Assembly (NCBI GenBank): GCA_030442035.1
Contig: JAUJEA010000018.1
Span: 62,001-126,000, forward strand
DNA length: 64,000 bases
From: Splendidivirga corallicola
Lineage (GTDB): Bacteria; Bacteroidota; Bacteroidia; Cytophagales; Cyclobacteriaceae
Direction: 5' to 3'
Part shown: in pieces, positions 43,728 to 51,771 of the stretch
Layout of the letters: every line of letters starts with the position of its first letter
Position numbering within the stretch: position 1 is the first letter of the stretch
The notes under the pieces: generated by a model
Told to the model about the DNA's origin: nothing
Database searches by the model: none
Seen by the model: only the letters and a program-made list of their open reading frames with translations
Made by a program: the position numbers and the translations under genes

Positions 43728-44960
43728 TTACCAATAAGTTTCCGTTGGTTTGGTCAAATCCGTACCAAAAGCTGCCTTACCCATATAAGACAGACATTCA
43801 TCGCTTGTAGCAGGCATTAGCCCTCCGCATCTTGAGTCTCTGTAGTACCTTTCTAATGGAAACACCTTAGCTAAGCTACTGGCTCCGCATAACCTGATGG
43901 CCTGAGATGTTAGCCAAGGCCCTAATTCCCCTGCTACATACTTGGCATGATGGATAGCATTGTTAGCCTCCTGTGATCCCAATTTATCTCTCACAAGCAT
44001 AGCTGCATTGTAGGTAACTGTTCTTGCTGATTCCAAAGCAGCATATATTTCTCCAACGCGATGTTGTATCTTAGGATCCTCAGACAGTGAAGTATCTGTC
44101 CCGGGGATTTTTTTCTTCTTAATAAAGTCAACCATAAACCTGAATGCAGCAGTAGAGATACCAAGATAAACACCGACATATCCTCCAACTAACCAGTGAG
44201 GTTCGCGTGCTATTTTGTATAAGGCCATTCCTTCACTTCCCAGGAACAATGCTTCTTTCTTAACAAAACAATCTTTGAAATGCACCGGATTTGTAGATGT
44301 AGCCCGCATACCCAGAACATCCCAAATAAAATCTATGGTAGTATTCGGATGATCTTTTTCTACTACGAGATATGAAATTGCAGGCACTTCACTATCGCTA
44401 TCGGCAGCTTTGGCAGCCACCACATAATAATCGGCATAACCAGCCATCGATACAAATGATTTTGTCCCGTTAATCACAAACCCATCCTCAACACGCTTAT
44501 AAGTTGTTTTAAGCTTGCTAAAATGGGCTCCAATCCCCGGTTCTGATGAGGCGGAAGCAAATACCTTTTTGTGACTGATAGATTGGTCATATACCCAATC
44601 CCGAAACTCAGTCATCGTTTTCCCTCTGCTGCCCCCTATTCCTTTTAAATTCAACTCGGCAATGCTGCCCACGGCAATATTATGCATATTAAAGGTAAGT
44701 GCTGTAGAGGAACATCCCATCGCCAGTTGTTCGAGCGCCTTGGTATAAGTCAGAAAATCCGCCCCCATGCCACCGTGTTCTTTGGGGATCATGATCCCTA
44801 AAAGTCCTGCATCTTTCAGGTCCTGAAAATTCTCAACCGGAAATGAACCTTCTTTATCATATTTGGGAGCTCTTTTTATAAACTTCTCTGCCAAATCGCC
44901 GCATAAAGCTATGATGTCTTTTTTCTCGGAAAGTTCTAAAGCTTGTATGGCTGCACTCAT
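43728..44960 (-). CDS. Acyl-CoA dehydrogenase-like flavoprotein, atypical
   Basis: A 410-residue protein of the acyl-CoA dehydrogenase fold: IPKEHGGMGADFL, FASASSEPGIGAHF, INGTKSFVSMAGYA, DVLGMRATSTNPV and the C-terminal helices (SQAIRLCGASSLAKVFPLER). The end RYYRDSRCGGLMPATSDECL replaces the catalytic YEG-T motif, and the helix carrying the alternative Glu of isovaleryl-CoA dehydrogenase reads REPHWLVGGYVG. An ordinary dehydrogenation is therefore doubtful. Related flavoproteins include the DszC/HpaB-like monooxygenases. It is the first gene of the operon; the window shows 2.2 kb of gene-poor DNA before it. It may oxidise or hydroxylate the carrier-bound residue, which is an inference. Confidence 0.8.
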   Translation of the reverse strand: MSAAIQALELSEKKDIIALCGDLAEKFIKRAPKYDKEGSFPVENFQDLKDAGLLGIMIPKEHGGMGADFLTYTKALEQLAMGCSSTALTFNMHNIAVGSIAELNLKGIGGSRGKTMTEFRDWVYDQSISHKKVFASASSEPGIGAHFSKLKTTYKRVEDGFVINGTKSFVSMAGYADYYVVAAKAADSDSEVPAISYLVVEKDHPNTTIDFIWDVLGMRATSTNPVHFKDCFVKKEALFLGSEGMALYKIAREPHWLVGGYVGVYLGISTAAFRFMVDFIKKKKIPGTDTSLSEDPKIQHRVGEIYAALESARTVTYNAAMLVRDKLGSQEANNAIHHAKYVAGELGPWLTSQAIRLCGASSLAKVFPLERYYRDSRCGGLMPATSDECLSYMGKAAFGTDLTKPTETYW

Positions 44961-45229
44961 AATTTCGCGTTTTGTTTAAAAGATCTATCAGTATTTGATA
45001 TTAAATCAATTAGGCTCAGTTTTTTAGAATGTGGATAATTCATCCGTGGAGCAGATGTTTGGAGATTAAAATTGCCGATCTAAGAATTAACTTTAGTGCT
45101 AAGTTCTTTCGTTCAATGCATCCAAAATTAGGATTTTATATTCTCATAAAAAAGTCTTCCAACTTAATTTTTTTTTATTTTAACATGAAATAATTATAAA
45201 ATGTTTGCTATAGATACTTACTTTCAACA

Positions 45230-45244
45230 TTTAGGTAACCTAAA
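45230..45244. promoter_or_regulatory. Perfect palindrome upstream of the exopolysaccharide operon
   Basis: TTTAGGT-A-ACCTAAA, 7-bp arms around one base, about 270 bp before the first gene (44960). A candidate operator for control of the operon. No regulator gene is adjacent, and a chance palindrome of this size cannot be excluded. Confidence 0.3.
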
Positions 45245-45573
45245 AGTAATCCTGGCGTCATCCCCGAAGATGAGAGCAATTTTAATCAAAATTTAAAATA
45301 AATATTCTGGCACATAGGTTTATAGTTGCCCATGTAATGTTTGTATTTTTTTAGCATAAAAAGATCCGAATTGCTTAAGAAAATCAATACCTCAATGGAT
45401 ACTATCCTCTCACTTGATGTGGTTTTAAAAAAGGGAAAATATATGGTTTGTAAAGAGTGTGTTTCGGAGAAATAAATTGATGGTAGGAATTTAGATTCCA
45501 ACCCCTCTGTCCGTTCTGTCCCTCAAATGTGAAATTTGTAAGATCAAATATTGATTGATGAAAGTGCAAAAAG

Positions 45574-45591
45574 AATATCCATCAGGATATT
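45574..45591 (-). terminator. Intrinsic terminator overlapping the end of the small ORF
   Basis: AATATCC (45574-45580), loop ATCA, GGATATT (45585-45591). Read on the minus strand the stem is followed by CTTTTTG. The stop codon of the small ORF (45582-45584) lies in the loop. Confidence 0.5.
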
Positions 45592-45740
45592 TTATTTAAG
45601 ACACTGAGATTTATATTGGTAGCCTCAGTCTCTTTTTGATCCTCATAACTTTGCTCCACATAAGTCAGGATTATTCTCATCATGAGAATTAAATTCATCA
45701 ACAATACTAAGGATCCGATAAAAATTATGAATAACATCAT
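45582..45740 (-). CDS. Small membrane protein (52 residues), too short for standard gene calling
   Basis: The minus strand reads MMLFIIFIGSLVLLMNLILM, then MRIILTYVEQSYEDQKETEA and a short polar tail ending in LNKIS. It has one membrane helix at the N-terminus and an acidic, polar C-terminus. An AGAAGG ribosome-binding site sits a few bases before the ATG, and the stop codon lies within a terminator hairpin, so this looks like a real gene with its own transcript end. Two tandem ATGs (45740 and 45737) could serve as start. No family is recognised. Single-helix microproteins like this often tune a larger membrane complex, but there is no evidence for a partner here. Confidence 0.45.
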   Translation of the reverse strand: MMLFIIFIGSLVLLMNLILMMRIILTYVEQSYEDQKETEATNINLSVLNKIS

Positions 45741-46619
45741 AAACCTTCTGTTAGAGTGTTAGCGATAGGCTTGCGTTTATTTGTTTCTTAATATTTCAAA
45801 TTTGTTATTTATAAAGGAGCTATCCAATTCAAATCGGAATCTTTCATTTCTTTTGTAAGTTTTTGGTCCCTTTATAAAAATATTAAAATAGTTAAATAGC
45901 ATTCAATTCAAACTGCCAGGTAAAAATAATAATAATCCAATCTTATACAACAATTCAGATCAATTTTATAAGAAAAATCATATATTTACTTCACAAAGTA
46001 AAAATGACTTTCTTATAATACTCCATAAATCGGTTTAAGAAAATCTTGAATCAAAAAAGGTCATTTATACACAACTTTTTTGTTCAAATTTTTGGGATCG
46101 CAGCGGCCTTCGCTCTTCAATTATTTAAATAATACAATAATTTAATACTATATTAATAAACAAAAATCCCTTTACATAGCGCTTCAACCTATCGTACAAT
46201 CAATACTGTAATTTACATATACTTTCTGATAATCAGTATTTTATCAACGGTTTTATTTACCAATTGTTTAAGAGAAAGATCGGTCATTTTGAAGTATCAC
46301 CTGGAATGGGGGTTTTGTCAATGGAGTCTGTTATCATTTAAAGAGTGTTCGGGATATAATGTGATGAACATTGACCCCTGTTAGGGGTTTCTAAAGGAAG
46401 AGTAACTGGATCAGCCACCTTCTCAAACCCGATTGTATTCAATTGACCAGAGGATATTCCCTGGAATTTATGGTGTATCAACAAAGGAAGAAATGCTTAA
46501 TTTTCACCTTCCATTTTATCAAGGTTTCCTATTACCTTATTTTAATAGTTAAAAACGACAGTACGGACAATAATTTTGGAACACCCGGTAATCCATTCTT
46601 TATTCTTCCAAGCCTTAAG

Positions 46620-47045
46620 TAAAGCTTATCGAAGATGTTGATATGAATAAAAACAACCATCGCGACAATGGTGGGAATAATTAAATGGTATAACCAGGTA
46701 GATAATGACAGAAACAAAGTTGCATTGAAAAATCTTACGCAACATTTTGGCATTGTGATAAGGACTGAGAAAAGTGCGCATTCGGATATTTCTTTGAACC
46801 TGAGCCAAGAATGTCACTTCAATTTCTTTAACTATCTTAATGTAAGCTCTCTGATCAAATGGTTTAAGTCCATCCAAGCGCTTTCCTTCCAAAAGCTCCT
46901 TGATCTTTAAATAATATAGCGCTTCAATAATTGATCCGCCAGAAACAAGAAAGTACCTGAACAACTTTTAATATCTTGAGTTCGGCCAATTTAGCCAGTA
47001 CACCAATATGGTAAAGGGAAGCCCGGTTGCAGAATGATAAATAGC
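46620..47045 (-). pseudogene. Frameshifted remnant of a patatin-like phospholipase
   Basis: On the minus strand one frame reads YLSFCNRASLYHIGVLAKLA followed by ELKILKVVQVLS, and the next frame continues LVSGGSIIEALYYLKIKELL, then EGKRLDGLKPFDQRAYIKIV and RNIRMRTFLSPYHNAKML. Together they match the start of a patatin-like phospholipase: the GFRAS-YHIGVL glycine-rich opening is degraded to CNRASLYHIG, and the GxSxG nucleophile elbow is VSGGSII. At least one frameshift lies near 46945, inside CTTTCTTG, and another probably near 46740, where a different frame becomes hydrophobic (to about 46532). The catalytic Asp region was not found. The gene is clearly dead or very incomplete. Confidence 0.6.
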
Positions 47046-47049
47046 TTGT

Positions 47050-47080
47050 TTCGGAATTCAAATTACGAATCACGATTTTT
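47050..47080. repeat. Intergenic AT-rich repeat (family B)
   Basis: On the minus strand: CGTGATTCGTAATTTGAATT, a degenerate run of GAATTA/TGAATT/CGAATT units, similar to those at 55900-55934 and 61431-61493. Confidence 0.35.
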
Positions 47081-47091
47081 TGTACAAAGTG

Positions 47092-47147
47092 CTTCTCAAC
47101 ACTATCGCGTTTTAATGCAAAAGCATTTCAACACTTTTTTATTTAAC
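47092..47147. repeat. Dispersed intergenic repeat (family A)
   Basis: Two direct copies of a TCAACACT core flank a perfect small hairpin AATGC-AAAA-GCATT (47114-47127). It resembles units at 12489-12598 and 52643-52709. It lies just after the end of the lactate dehydrogenase gene and could act as its transcript end. Confidence 0.35.
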
Positions 47148-47159
47148 TTAAAAATGGAA

Positions 47160-48311
47160 TTATGAATTGGCCAGATGATTTGGAAAATCGTTTATCTTCT
47201 CACAGCAGATTTGTTCCATCACCTGCTGTAGCTGAGTTTTTAGAATGGAAATCGTATGGTTGCCACCTTCACTGCCCAAGGCTGCTACACCATACATAAA
47301 GGACCTACCCATAAATGTAAATTGCGCCCCCGAGGCAAGTGTTCTGGCTATATCAGGTCCCGATCTCAGACCACTATCCATCATGACCTTTATCTGATCA
47401 CCATATTTAGCAGCAATTTTCTTAAGTGGTTTTATGGTAGATTCACCGGCATCCAATTGCCTTCCTCCGTGATTCGAAACAATGATACCATCGAGTCCTA
47501 ATTTTATGGCCCTCTCTGTATCCAACTCACTGGCTACTCCTTTTAAGACAAGCTTGCCTTTCCACATGTCACGTATGGGCGCTATCTTTTCTTCATTTAG
47601 CCGGCCTGAAAAAGTTTTATCCATAAATTGTCCCAGCCTTTTTAGATCCATTTTTTTAGACATGTAGGGCTTGAGTGTCTCAAAGTTTGGCTGGCCATGG
47701 AAAAGTGTACGTAGTGCCCAATTGGGTTTACCCAATATTTGGATCATATTGCTAAGGGTCATTTTGGGTGGCATAGCCAATCCATTTCGAATATCCCTAG
47801 GACGATAGCCAAAAGTTGGCACATCACACAAAATAACTAAAACAGGGCAATCTGCGGCTTCTGCCCTTTTAATGATTTTATCTCTTAATTCATTTTCAGC
47901 CGGATGATAGAGTTGGAACCATGCCCGTCCTTCTGTTATCTCACTGATCCTTTCAATGCTGCTGGTTGTAACGGTACTTAATATGAAGGGTATATTGTGC
48001 TCAAAAGCGGCTTTTGCTAATATTTCAGGAGAATTGGGCCACATCAATCCCTGCAATCCTACCGGTGAAATACCAAAAGGAGCATCGTAAGTGTGACCAA
48101 ACAGCTCCGTGCTCATATTGGAACCGGTATGTTTGCTTAAATAATCAGGGATAAGCTCAACATCACGAATCTCGGCAGTATTTCTATGAAGGTTTACATC
48201 CTCGTTACAACCTCCATCCAAATACTCAAATGCAAACTTAGGTATTCTCTTCTTCGCTCTTTTTCTCAGATCGTCAATAGATGGATATTTCGGATTATAT
48301 TGAAACTTCAT
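47160..48311 (-). CDS. lldD: FMN-dependent L-lactate dehydrogenase (alpha-hydroxy-acid oxidase family)
   Basis: A 383-residue protein of the FMN-dependent alpha-hydroxy-acid dehydrogenase family. FAFEYLDGGCNEDVNL near the start, PFGISPVGLQGLMWPNSPE, RAWFQLYH, then KGVASELDTERAIKLG (FMN phosphate Lys), IIVSNHGGRQLDAG (active-site His with Arg) and MMDSGLRSGPDIAR plus FMGRSFMYG (FMN binding). It oxidises L-lactate to pyruvate, passing electrons to the quinone pool. As the last gene of the fucose operon it would recycle the L-lactate released by the FAH-type hydrolase (51761-52636), which completes the pathway. Confidence 0.9.
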   Translation of the reverse strand: MKFQYNPKYPSIDDLRKRAKKRIPKFAFEYLDGGCNEDVNLHRNTAEIRDVELIPDYLSKHTGSNMSTELFGHTYDAPFGISPVGLQGLMWPNSPEILAKAAFEHNIPFILSTVTTSSIERISEITEGRAWFQLYHPAENELRDKIIKRAEAADCPVLVILCDVPTFGYRPRDIRNGLAMPPKMTLSNMIQILGKPNWALRTLFHGQPNFETLKPYMSKKMDLKRLGQFMDKTFSGRLNEEKIAPIRDMWKGKLVLKGVASELDTERAIKLGLDGIIVSNHGGRQLDAGESTIKPLKKIAAKYGDQIKVMMDSGLRSGPDIARTLASGAQFTFMGRSFMYGVAALGSEGGNHTISILKTQLQQVMEQICCEKINDFPNHLANS

Positions 48312-48414
48312 TTTATTGTCTTGCTTTTCTTAAATTACCTACCCAGAACCATCCTGTTCCATAGAAAACTTCTATATTCCATTGACAAAATCAGAACGAT
48401 CAAATCAAGAATTG

Positions 48415-48753
48415 CTAGGCTTGCTCCAATTTAAAAACACGATCCATCAACAGCCATTTTTCGCCGGGTTTTGCCTCAGGTAAAGGCCGTTGAAATTTCC
48501 ACATCAATTCTTCCCATTCCTGTACTTTGGAATTGGTTCTGTCCAGTTCAGCCTTTTTCTCAAACGAAAATTCCTCATTCACCTCTATGATCATAAACAT
48601 CCTGGTACCTAAAAGATAGATCTCCATGTCCTCTATCCCTGACATCTTAATGCTTTCAGTGATCTCTGGCCAAATCTTTTCGTGATACTTTTTGTATTCC
48701 GCTATCAATGCCGGATCATCTTTCAGATCCAGTGTCAGGCAATATCTACTCAT
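48415..48753 (-). CDS. L-fucose/L-rhamnose mutarotase
   Basis: A 112-residue protein of the RhaM/FucU-like mutarotase family (dimeric ferredoxin-like fold): RYCLTLDLKDDPALIAEYKK, then YHEKIWPEITESIK (the His-x3-Trp-Pro-Glu active-site motif), IEDMEIYLLGTRMFMIIE and KWLLMDRVFKLE at the end. It speeds the interconversion of alpha and beta anomers. In this operon the substrate is probably L-fucose: the transporter and dehydrogenase need the right anomer. It is 18 bp after the transporter gene. Confidence 0.9.
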   Translation of the reverse strand: MSRYCLTLDLKDDPALIAEYKKYHEKIWPEITESIKMSGIEDMEIYLLGTRMFMIIEVNEEFSFEKKAELDRTNSKVQEWEELMWKFQRPLPEAKPGEKWLLMDRVFKLEQA

Positions 48754-48771
48754 GATAAATCTGTTTTACTT

Positions 48772-50127
48772 TTAACTAGTTTGCTTATTTCTATTGAGCG
48801 TTCTCCAACTGTATAGGGCCACCAAGAGCAAACACAGCAATGGCAGAATAAAAGAGAAATTCACCTCAGGGATGAAACCCAACACGTTCAAATCATTAAG
48901 CCCCGTACCTCCCATATCGATAATCCTTCCTTGCAATGGTGGCATCAGAGCCCCACCAACAATAGCCAATATCAAACCGGCAGATCCCAGTTTAGCTTCG
49001 TCTCCCATTCCTTTTAAGGACAGACCATAAATAGTTGGAAACATGAGTGACATGGCGAACGAAACTCCTACAAGGCAGTACAGGCCAATCATTCCGTTTA
49101 ACAGGATAGCACCAGCGCATAACACTGCCCCTAATAGAGCGAAAACCAACATTAACCTGGCTGAGTTAATATACCTGATCAAAAAAGTACATATCCAACG
49201 TGCACTAAGGAAAGCCAGGGTAGAAACCACCACGTAAACAGTAGCATTCAGTTGCTCGTCAGCTCCACGACTTGCATTCAGGTTGGTTACATATTGGTAG
49301 ATAAACGTCCATACCATGATCTGACATGCTACATAGAAGAACTGAGCCAAGACCCCTTCATAATAGTTTTTATTCGAAAACAATTTCTTTAGAGTGGATT
49401 TTAAGCTCAATTTTTCAATATCGTTTTTCCTGTTCTCGATCTTTACAAAAATGAATAAAAGCATAATAGTCAATACCACAAAGCCCAGGGCGATATAAGG
49501 AACGCTAACAATCGATAAATCATGTTCCATAATCTGCTGCTTTTGCTCTGGTGATAGTGTTGAGGTAGCAGCTGATGCGTCCACACCAATTTTAGTTTCT
49601 AACCGGTCAACGACAAAAACCCTAGCCACCACCTGGCCGGTGAGCGCACCCATTGGATTGAAGGCTTGTGAAAGGTTGAGTCGCTGGGTGGCAGTTTGCC
49701 GATCACCAAGTTCCAAGATCATGGGGTTGGCTGTAGTCTCCAGAAAAGCCAATCCAAAAGTAAGAATGTAAAATGAAACCAAAAACAGGCTATAGTTTAC
49801 CATTGAGGCTGCCGGATACATTAAAAAAGATCCGACCATGAATAAGAATAGTCCGAAAACAATACTGGACTTATAACTATATTTTCTGATGAAAAGCGCC
49901 GCCGGTATGGCCATAGTACCGTAACCACCATAAAATGCCAACTGAACATAAGAAGCTTCAACATTAGAAATATTTAAGACGTTCTTAAATACCTCCACCA
50001 TAGGATTGGTAAGATCATTGGGGAAACCCCATAGGAAAAAAAGAGCGGTCACTAAAATAAAAGGAATAAGTAATGCCTTTTCTACTAATTTGGGACTAGT
50101 TTTTTTTTCAGTATGCACCATATTCAA
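48772..50127 (-). CDS. fucP: L-fucose:H+ symporter (FucP)
   Basis: A 451-residue major facilitator protein with twelve membrane helices. Hallmarks of FucP: FFLWGFPNDLTNPMVEVFKN after the first helix, SYVQLAFYGGYGTMAIPAAL, FLETTANPMILELG (helix 4-5 region) and RLNLSQAFNPMGALTG. These are the L-fucose permease family motifs, including the helix 1 Asp-like polar residues. It imports L-fucose with a proton. It sits between the dehydrogenase and mutarotase genes of the operon. Confidence 0.93.
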   Translation of the reverse strand: MNMVHTEKKTSPKLVEKALLIPFILVTALFFLWGFPNDLTNPMVEVFKNVLNISNVEASYVQLAFYGGYGTMAIPAALFIRKYSYKSSIVFGLFLFMVGSFLMYPAASMVNYSLFLVSFYILTFGLAFLETTANPMILELGDRQTATQRLNLSQAFNPMGALTGQVVARVFVVDRLETKIGVDASAATSTLSPEQKQQIMEHDLSIVSVPYIALGFVVLTIMLLFIFVKIENRKNDIEKLSLKSTLKKLFSNKNYYEGVLAQFFYVACQIMVWTFIYQYVTNLNASRGADEQLNATVYVVVSTLAFLSARWICTFLIRYINSARLMLVFALLGAVLCAGAILLNGMIGLYCLVGVSFAMSLMFPTIYGLSLKGMGDEAKLGSAGLILAIVGGALMPPLQGRIIDMGGTGLNDLNVLGFIPEVNFSFILPLLCLLLVALYSWRTLNRNKQTS

Positions 50128-50138
50128 TTTGTTTAGAT

Positions 50139-50933
50139 CTATTCTTTGGCACCAGCCAAGGCGCGGTCCAGATGGACATATCCACCGTCAACATAAAGGT
50201 GTTGACCTGTCATGTGAGCAGCTCTATCTGACAACAGGAAAACGGCCATATTGGCTATTTCCTCAGAGGTAGTCATTCGATTCCCCAAAGGTATTTTCCT
50301 TTCTATTTCGTTGAGTTTGGCCTTTGGATCTGAAAAAGTATTGATCCAACTCTCATACAATGGAGTCATCACCTCGGCGGGTAAAATAGCATTGACACGA
50401 ATCTGATGTTTCAGCAGTTCTACTGCCCATTCCCTGGTAAGGGCCAACTGTGCTCCCTTTGCTGCTGCATAAGCAGAGGTATTGCCCTGTCCCGTAACTG
50501 CTGTCTTTGAACTAATGTTAACAATGGATCCCTTAGAAGCCTTCAAAGCGTCTAGGGCGTAGTGTGCCAGATAGTAATAGTGGTATAAATTTTTTTCAAG
50601 AGACGCCAGGAACGCATCAGGACCTCCTTTTTCCAAACCCACGCCGTCATTGGCACCAGCATTATTAACCAGACCATCGATCCTACCATATTCCTGCATT
50701 ACTTCATCGATCACTTCAGAACAGCTGACAGGTGTTCCAAGATTCTTATGAATGGCTAAAGCTTTTCCTCCCTGGTCTTTAATATCTTCGGCTACTTGTT
50801 CTCCTACTTCTTTACTTCTCCCTACAATAACAGCTACACCGTTTTCCTTGGAAACCGATCTTGTGATAGCTTCTCCAATTCCCTTGGCTCCTCCGGTTAC
50901 AATAATTACTTTATCTTTTAAATTCAGGTCCAT
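50139..50933 (-). CDS. L-fucose dehydrogenase (SDR family)
   Basis: The start is set at ATG 50933 (MDLNLKDKVIIVTGGAKGIG), 10 bases after the lactonase stop codon; a longer frame from 51005 would overlap that gene and lacks homology. About 264 residues. Classic short-chain dehydrogenase: TGGAKGIGEAI (NAD(P) binding), NNAGAND, NISSKTAV (Ser), YAAAK (Tyr-x3-Lys) and GNRMTTSEEIANMAVFLLS. In this operon it should oxidise L-fucose to L-fucono-1,5-lactone, the first step of the non-phosphorylating route. The cofactor cannot be fixed from sequence. Confidence 0.86.
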   Translation of the reverse strand: MDLNLKDKVIIVTGGAKGIGEAITRSVSKENGVAVIVGRSKEVGEQVAEDIKDQGGKALAIHKNLGTPVSCSEVIDEVMQEYGRIDGLVNNAGANDGVGLEKGGPDAFLASLEKNLYHYYYLAHYALDALKASKGSIVNISSKTAVTGQGNTSAYAAAKGAQLALTREWAVELLKHQIRVNAILPAEVMTPLYESWINTFSDPKAKLNEIERKIPLGNRMTTSEEIANMAVFLLSDRAAHMTGQHLYVDGGYVHLDRALAGAKE

Positions 50934-50943
50934 GTCAAAATCT

Positions 50944-51771
50944 CTAGGTTCCGTAAAATTCCATGGCATTCCTTCCAAATACCTTTTCCTGATCATCCTT
51001 ATCAAATCCCCTCATATATTGCTGAACAATATCAACCACTCTTCCATAATCCGATGCCAGTAAACATACCGGCCAATCTGATCCAAACATCAACCTGTCT
51101 GTTCCAAATGCCTCAAAAACCACGTCCAGATAGGGATTGAAATCCATTGGTTCCCATAACTTCCAATCAGCCTCGGTAACCATTCCCGATACTTTACAAA
51201 GAACATTTTCAGCCTTGGCAAGCTCCTCTATTTGATCCTTCCAGGGCTGCAACATACGGTCTTTGATCAGGGGTTTGGCAATATGGTCCAATACAAACTT
51301 TTGATCAGGAAATTTTTCAACCAGTTTTATAGCGGCCGGTAATTGCTTTGGGAAGATCAGAATATCATAAGCAAGGTCGAAAGATTTTAGTTTTCCAATA
51401 CCATATTGAAATGCTGTACCCAACATGAAGTTATCATCAGGCTCTGACTGTACAATATGCCTGATTCCAACTAATTTTGGTCGGTTATTATATAAATGAA
51501 GTCTTTCTTCTATATTATCCGCACGAAGGTCCAGCCATCCTACAACTCCTTTGATAAAATCATTTTTCTCTGCAAGGCCTAACAAAAAATCAGTTTCATC
51601 CTCCGATTGGTCTGCCTGAACGGCGATACAGCCATCAAACGAATTTTGTTGAAGAATGGGAGCTAAATCATTTGGGGTAAAGTCTCTGCGAATTACGCCC
51701 ATTGTCTCATCGATCCAAGCATCTCTTACCGGATCATAGTTCCAAAAATGTTGATGTGAATCAATTCTCAT
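50944..51771 (-). CDS. L-fuconolactonase (amidohydrolase family)
   Basis: A 275-residue amidohydrolase: RIDSHQHFWNYDP at the N-terminus (metal-binding His6 and His8), RRDFTPNDLAPIL, then KFVLDHIAKP (His) and RLMFGSDWPVCLL (active-site Asp). This is the gulonolactonase/fuconolactonase branch of the amidohydrolase superfamily. It hydrolyses L-fucono-1,5-lactone to L-fuconate. It overlaps the upstream FAH-type gene by 11 bases. Confidence 0.87.
   Translation of the reverse strand: MRIDSHQHFWNYDPVRDAWIDETMGVIRRDFTPNDLAPILQQNSFDGCIAVQADQSEDETDFLLGLAEKNDFIKGVVGWLDLRADNIEERLHLYNNRPKLVGIRHIVQSEPDDNFMLGTAFQYGIGKLKSFDLAYDILIFPKQLPAAIKLVEKFPDQKFVLDHIAKPLIKDRMLQPWKDQIEELAKAENVLCKVSGMVTEADWKLWEPMDFNPYLDVVFEAFGTDRLMFGSDWPVCLLASDYGRVVDIVQQYMRGFDKDDQEKVFGRNAMEFYGT

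Larger units (their letters stand above)
44961..47159. other. Gene-poor region upstream of the exopolysaccharide operon
   Basis: 2.2 kb with no intact large gene. It holds a small membrane-protein ORF (45582-45740), a palindrome (45230-45244), a decayed patatin gene (46620-47045), and family A and B repeats at its right end. The rest is AT-rich with stops in all frames. An ORF of 71 codons at 45286-45501 has no recognisable features. The exopolysaccharide operon promoter must lie near 45000-45250, but I cannot place its boxes with confidence. Confidence 0.5.

Noticed and set aside
45286-45501. Minus-strand ORF of 71 codons
   Set aside because: No ribosome-binding site, no domain and an unremarkable composition; it lies in AT-rich non-coding DNA and looks like chance.
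46374-46388. Hairpin ACCCC-TGTTA-GGGGT as a terminator
   Set aside because: The stem is only five base pairs, there is no T-run, and no gene ends nearby.
46668-46910. Plus-strand ORF of 80 codons
   Set aside because: It runs antisense to the patatin-like remnant and has no features of its own.
50934-51005. Extended N-terminus of the fucose dehydrogenase
   Set aside because: It lies within the 3' end of the lactonase gene and is not part of the dehydrogenase fold; ATG 50933 is 10 bases after the lactonase stop codon.
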